This document shows positions 60,989 through 64,000 of a DNA stretch of 64,000 nucleotides, piece by piece (positions within the stretch are counted from its first letter, which is position 1; every line of letters begins with the position of its first letter). Source of the stretch: Neocallimastix lanati (nom. inval.) (Eukaryota; Neocallimastigomycota; Neocallimastigomycetes; Neocallimastigales; Neocallimastigaceae). Both the position numbers and the translations under genes were made by a program. The notes under the pieces are model-generated. The model was not told the DNA's origin. It did no database searches and was given only the letters and a program-made list of their open reading frames with translations. Where the stretch lies: assembly GCA_016946835.1 (NCBI GenBank), contig JACVTC010000140.1, forward strand, positions 38,501-102,500. Reading direction: 5' to 3'.

Positions 60989-62216
60989 TACATGAAATAA
61001 TGTACTCAAATGTTAATTCTCTTGTAAATATATTAAATGACAGTACTTGCGCAACCCTCTCAGGCTCACAGCTAGGACAGTGTCTTGCCTATATTACATA
61101 GGATATTTAGAATAATATATAAGGGAAATACTTGTAAATACAAAACTTTATTATATACATATATTTTTTAAAAAAAAAAAAAAATTAATAATAAATAGTC
61201 TATGTAATAATAAATGTAATAATAATTTCAGTCAAAATAATATTTAACAAAAATAATTTGAATATAAAATAATGAAATAATAATATATAATAAAAAATAA
61301 AAATAAATTGAAAAAGATTAATATAAAGAATTTTTTATATTTTGATATAAATTAAAATTGTTATTAAAATATATAATTTATTGATTATACTGGACATAGG
61401 TTCTTTTTAAGATATATAATTAAAACATTAAAAATATATAATATTTTCTTCAAAATAAAGTTAACAATATATAGTTTTTTTTTTTTTTTATCTATATATT
61501 TATTTATTTATTTTTATTTTATTATTATTTATATGTATGTCTAATAATTAAAAAATTTTTTTCTTTAATTATACGCCACACATTATAACTTACGCGCCAC
61601 TACAATAAAATAAATGGACATAATAGAATATTTCAGCCAGAAGTATTTTTACATTATGTCCAAAAAATATTTAAAATGAAATACTATAAAAATAAATAAT
61701 ATTTCAAAGAATTACAATTTTCTCTTTTTCTTTTTTTCCAATTTTACTTCTCAATAGAACAATCAATTTTTTGAGAAATCTATATATTAGAAATAGAAGA
61801 AACAATAATCCATCCATTAAGAACATTAATACTATTAAATATAAAGAAGCTAAAGGATTAAATAAAATTAATTTTAAATTACACAATTAATAAAACAAAA
61901 TATTAAATAAAGTTAAATAATCAAGTGATATCCCGGTTAATATTAATCTATTACTAATATACTTAACATTATATATATATTTTTTAATATAACTTCAGAA
62001 TTTAACTATCATTTAATAAACTAATTTTATGCAATTCTATTTATTTTTATTTCGAAAGTGTGGATTTAAAATATACTATTTATTTAAGAATAGTGAAATA
62101 TTTTATTTTAAAGTGAACATTTGAAATTTTGAAATTTTAAATCTTAAATTTAAATATATAATCAAATTAATTTAGTTTATTCCTAAAAAAAAGAAATAAA
62201 ATATAATAAAATAAAA
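60989..62216. other. Intergenic region with terminus-like scraps
   Basis: A GC-richer patch at about 61040-61100 (CGCAACCCTCTCAGGCTCAC) is not recognised. At 61573-61603 two pieces resembling the MULE internal terminus occur (TACGCCACACATTATAACTT, then ACGCGCCACTAC). A minus-strand frame at 61704-61886 has no recognised family and is probably chance. The last 100 bases should include the lectin gene promoter. Confidence 0.5.
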
Positions 62217-63446
62217 ATGGATTCAGGAAATAATAATAATAATTGTACTGATATTGTAATTTATAAAGAAGAAGAACTTCTTGAAGAAAAAAAATTTGTA
62301 TTGAAACATTATGAAATAAAATTTCAATTAGTAAAAATCAATTATGTATCCAATATTAGAATAACCGCTCAAGAAGAAAGAATGATAACTAATTATTACT
62401 ATGGAACAGAAATGAATGAAGGAGATTTTAAGATACAAAATAATGGATTATTGAAACTTTGTGATAATAATATTCAAGAAATTTATGATTTTTTTTTGCA
62501 TTCTTTTAATGAAAATAAAATATCGATTAAAGATATTAAAGAAAATATTTCTTTTAATTTAATCATTAAAGAGAAATGTATTGGTAAAGAATACACATTT
62601 GAAATAAGTTTAAAGAAAAAGAATTATAACAATAATGATATTATAGGATTGTTATGTAATAAAATGAATGAATTAGAAATAAAAAATATTAATTTGGATT
62701 CTAAAGTAAATGAATTAGAAGAAGAAAAAAACAATTTAAATTCTAAAGTAAATGAATTAGAAACAAAAAACGATAATTTAAATTTTAAAGTAAATGAATT
62801 AGAAGAGGAAAAAAATAATTTGAATTCTAAAGTAAATGAATTAGAAGAAGGAAAAAATAATTTAAATTCTAAAGTAAATAAATTAGAAGAAGAAAAAAAT
62901 AAATTAAATTCTAAAGTAAATGAATTAGAAGAAGAAAAAAATAATTTAAATTCTAAAGTAAATAAATTAGAAGAAGAAAAAAATAATTTAAATTCTAAAG
63001 TAAATGAATTAGAAACAAAAAACGATAATTTGAATTTTAAAGTAAATGAATTAGAAGAGGAAAAAAATAATTTGATTTCAGAAATAAATAAGTTAAATAA
63101 TGATTTTAGTGCCCTTGAAAATAAAAATAATATTCTAGAAGAAAAATTGGAAACTATTAATATTCAAACAGGAGAATATAATACATATTTTCCAGGTAAA
63201 GAAATATACATGAGGAGAGGGCATGGTGAACGTTCATTTATAGGACACATAGATTTTAATAAAAAATATGAGAGTATTCCTTATGTTTTGACTTCTCTAA
63301 GTGCTTTGGATGCTGGAGATAACCGTAATATAAGAATATCTGTTAATGCATTTAATATCACAACTACTGGTTTTGATATAAAGATATATACATGGGCAGA
63401 TACAAGTATTTATTATGTTCGAGTTTCTTGGATTTCCTTTCGATAA
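62217..63446 (+). CDS. Coiled-coil protein with C-terminal H-type lectin domain
   Basis: This is a single-exon 409-aa frame without a signal peptide. Residues 1-135 form an N-terminal region of unknown fold (GLLKLCDNNIQEIYDFFLHS). Residues about 150-317 form a coiled coil made of about eleven 14-residue units of the type VNELEEEKNNLNSK, two heptads each, coded by a 42-bp tandem repeat. Residues about 325-409 match the H-type lectin domain of discoidin-like proteins (FIGHIDFNKKYESIPYVLTS, IRISVNAFNITTTGF, TWADTSIYYVRVSWISF), a carbohydrate-binding fold that normally trimerises. The stalk would hold several lectin heads together. Start ATG 62217 is preceded by AATAAA, typical here. Intracellular location is suggested by the lack of a leader; unconventional secretion, as in discoidins, is possible. 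Function beyond sugar binding is not known. Confidence 0.85.
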   Translation: MDSGNNNNNCTDIVIYKEEELLEEKKFVLKHYEIKFQLVKINYVSNIRITAQEERMITNYYYGTEMNEGDFKIQNNGLLKLCDNNIQEIYDFFLHSFNENKISIKDIKENISFNLIIKEKCIGKEYTFEISLKKKNYNNNDIIGLLCNKMNELEIKNINLDSKVNELEEEKNNLNSKVNELETKNDNLNFKVNELEEEKNNLNSKVNELEEGKNNLNSKVNKLEEEKNKLNSKVNELEEEKNNLNSKVNKLEEEKNNLNSKVNELETKNDNLNFKVNELEEEKNNLISEINKLNNDFSALENKNNILEEKLETINIQTGEYNTYFPGKEIYMRRGHGERSFIGHIDFNKKYESIPYVLTSLSALDAGDNRNIRISVNAFNITTTGFDIKIYTWADTSIYYVRVSWISFR

Positions 63447-63826
63447 AGTTAAAAAAAAAAAAAAAAATTAATTAGGGTTAACACTAGAATTTCCAACACT
63501 AATTATAAAAGAATTGCTCATTATGTTAATTTTATTCAAAATACATCATTATATTTTATATATTTAATCAAATAAATTTAAGCACTTTAAAATCGAAATA
63601 TTTTTTGTTAAAATAATAATAAAATTATTTAATAGAATTTAATTTTAAAGATATATTATAATATTTTATTTTGAAGAAATAATTACATCTTTTATTTGTT
63701 CTTTTCTTCTATTTGTTTCACTTTTTTCAATTTTTAGACCTTTTTCTTCTTTTGATGGTTAAAAATAAAATATATTTAATTTTTTATAATTTATTATTAT
63801 TTAATTTAAATTTATGATTTAGTTTA

Positions 63827-63867
<41 letters not shown>

Positions 63868-64000
63868 AAGTAATAATTATAAATATAGTGGTTATGAGAA
63901 AAAAAAAAAATTTAAATTTGAAAAAAAAAAAAAAATTAACCCATTCATGTTTATTTCTGGTTTTATTTATTTATTTACAATTTTTTTTTTTAAAAAAAAA
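63447..64000. other. 3' flank of the lectin gene, with homopolymers
   Basis: No intact gene. It includes a T run of about 35 at 63832-63866 and A runs near 63900 and 63920. A short piece of MULE transposase is described separately. Confidence 0.5.
63670..63757 (-). pseudogene. N-terminal scrap of a third MULE transposase
   Basis: On the minus strand one frame reads EKGLKIEKSETNRRKEQIKD, which resembles the start of the two other copies (IEIEISETNRGNEQIIINKK and ETEISKTNRGKELII). Only about 25 codons are recognisable, so this is a weak call. Confidence 0.4.

Noticed and set aside
63470-63480. TTAGGGTTA resembling a telomere repeat
   Set aside because: It occurs once only, within AT-rich DNA after a gene; telomeres need tandem copies.
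1-64000. tRNA or rRNA genes
   Set aside because: I looked for box-B-like GGTTCGA and cloverleaf patterns on both strands; isolated hits such as 54451-54457 lack the rest of a tRNA. A covariance-model scan would settle this.

Overview
The window looks like nuclear DNA of an anaerobic gut fungus (Neocallimastigomycota). The base composition is extremely AT-rich. Genes have short AT-rich introns with GT-AG ends, often packed with poly(T), poly(A) or (TAA)n runs. A secreted GH43 glycosidase carries fungal dockerin (CBM10-like) modules, the mark of fungal cellulosomes. Genus and species cannot be decided from the sequence alone.

Layout. 0.9-4.4 kb: a multi-exon cytosolic glutamyl-tRNA synthetase followed by an EMAP II-type tRNA-binding domain; the locus is damaged (in-frame stop, frameshift, altered active-site motif). 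5.4-9.9 kb: a 17-exon PRMT5/Skb1 arginine methyltransferase whose reading frame I could rebuild completely (624 aa). 10.3-16.0 kb: a MULE-type transposon region with a decayed FLYWCH/MULE transposase, perfect 15-nt inverted termini and a large (AAAAT)n composite satellite. 16.2-17.6 kb: a decayed LINE. 18.5-22.8 kb: an 8-exon ABCF ATPase (GCN20/ABCF3 type, 808 aa). 25.3-28.4 kb (minus): an intact 1049-aa ankyrin-repeat protein that ends in a YoeB-family mRNA-interferase domain, the most unusual item here. 28.8-34.6 kb: a decayed Ty1/copia element with two LTRs. 39.0-41.3 kb: a 780-aa low-complexity protein of unknown function. 43.8-45.2 kb: an internally deleted LINE. 47.9-50.2 kb (minus): Ty3/gypsy pol relic and another LINE RT relic. 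50.2-50.9 kb: a second locus of the same composite satellite. 51.3-53.1 kb (minus): the GH43-dockerin enzyme. 54.3 and 57.5 kb: two copies of a 160-bp dispersed repeat. 57.8-60.9 kb: a second, more decayed MULE with inverted termini. 62.2-63.4 kb: a coiled-coil H-type lectin protein.

The genes form no operon or visible pathway. Housekeeping genes (tRNA charging, protein methylation, translation factor) are single loci separated by 1-4 kb of AT-rich DNA and transposon debris, with accessory genes (ankyrin-YoeB, dockerin enzyme, lectin) between them. No tRNA, rRNA or CRISPR array was seen. Exon borders were chosen by eye from reading frame, splice dinucleotides and protein-family continuity.
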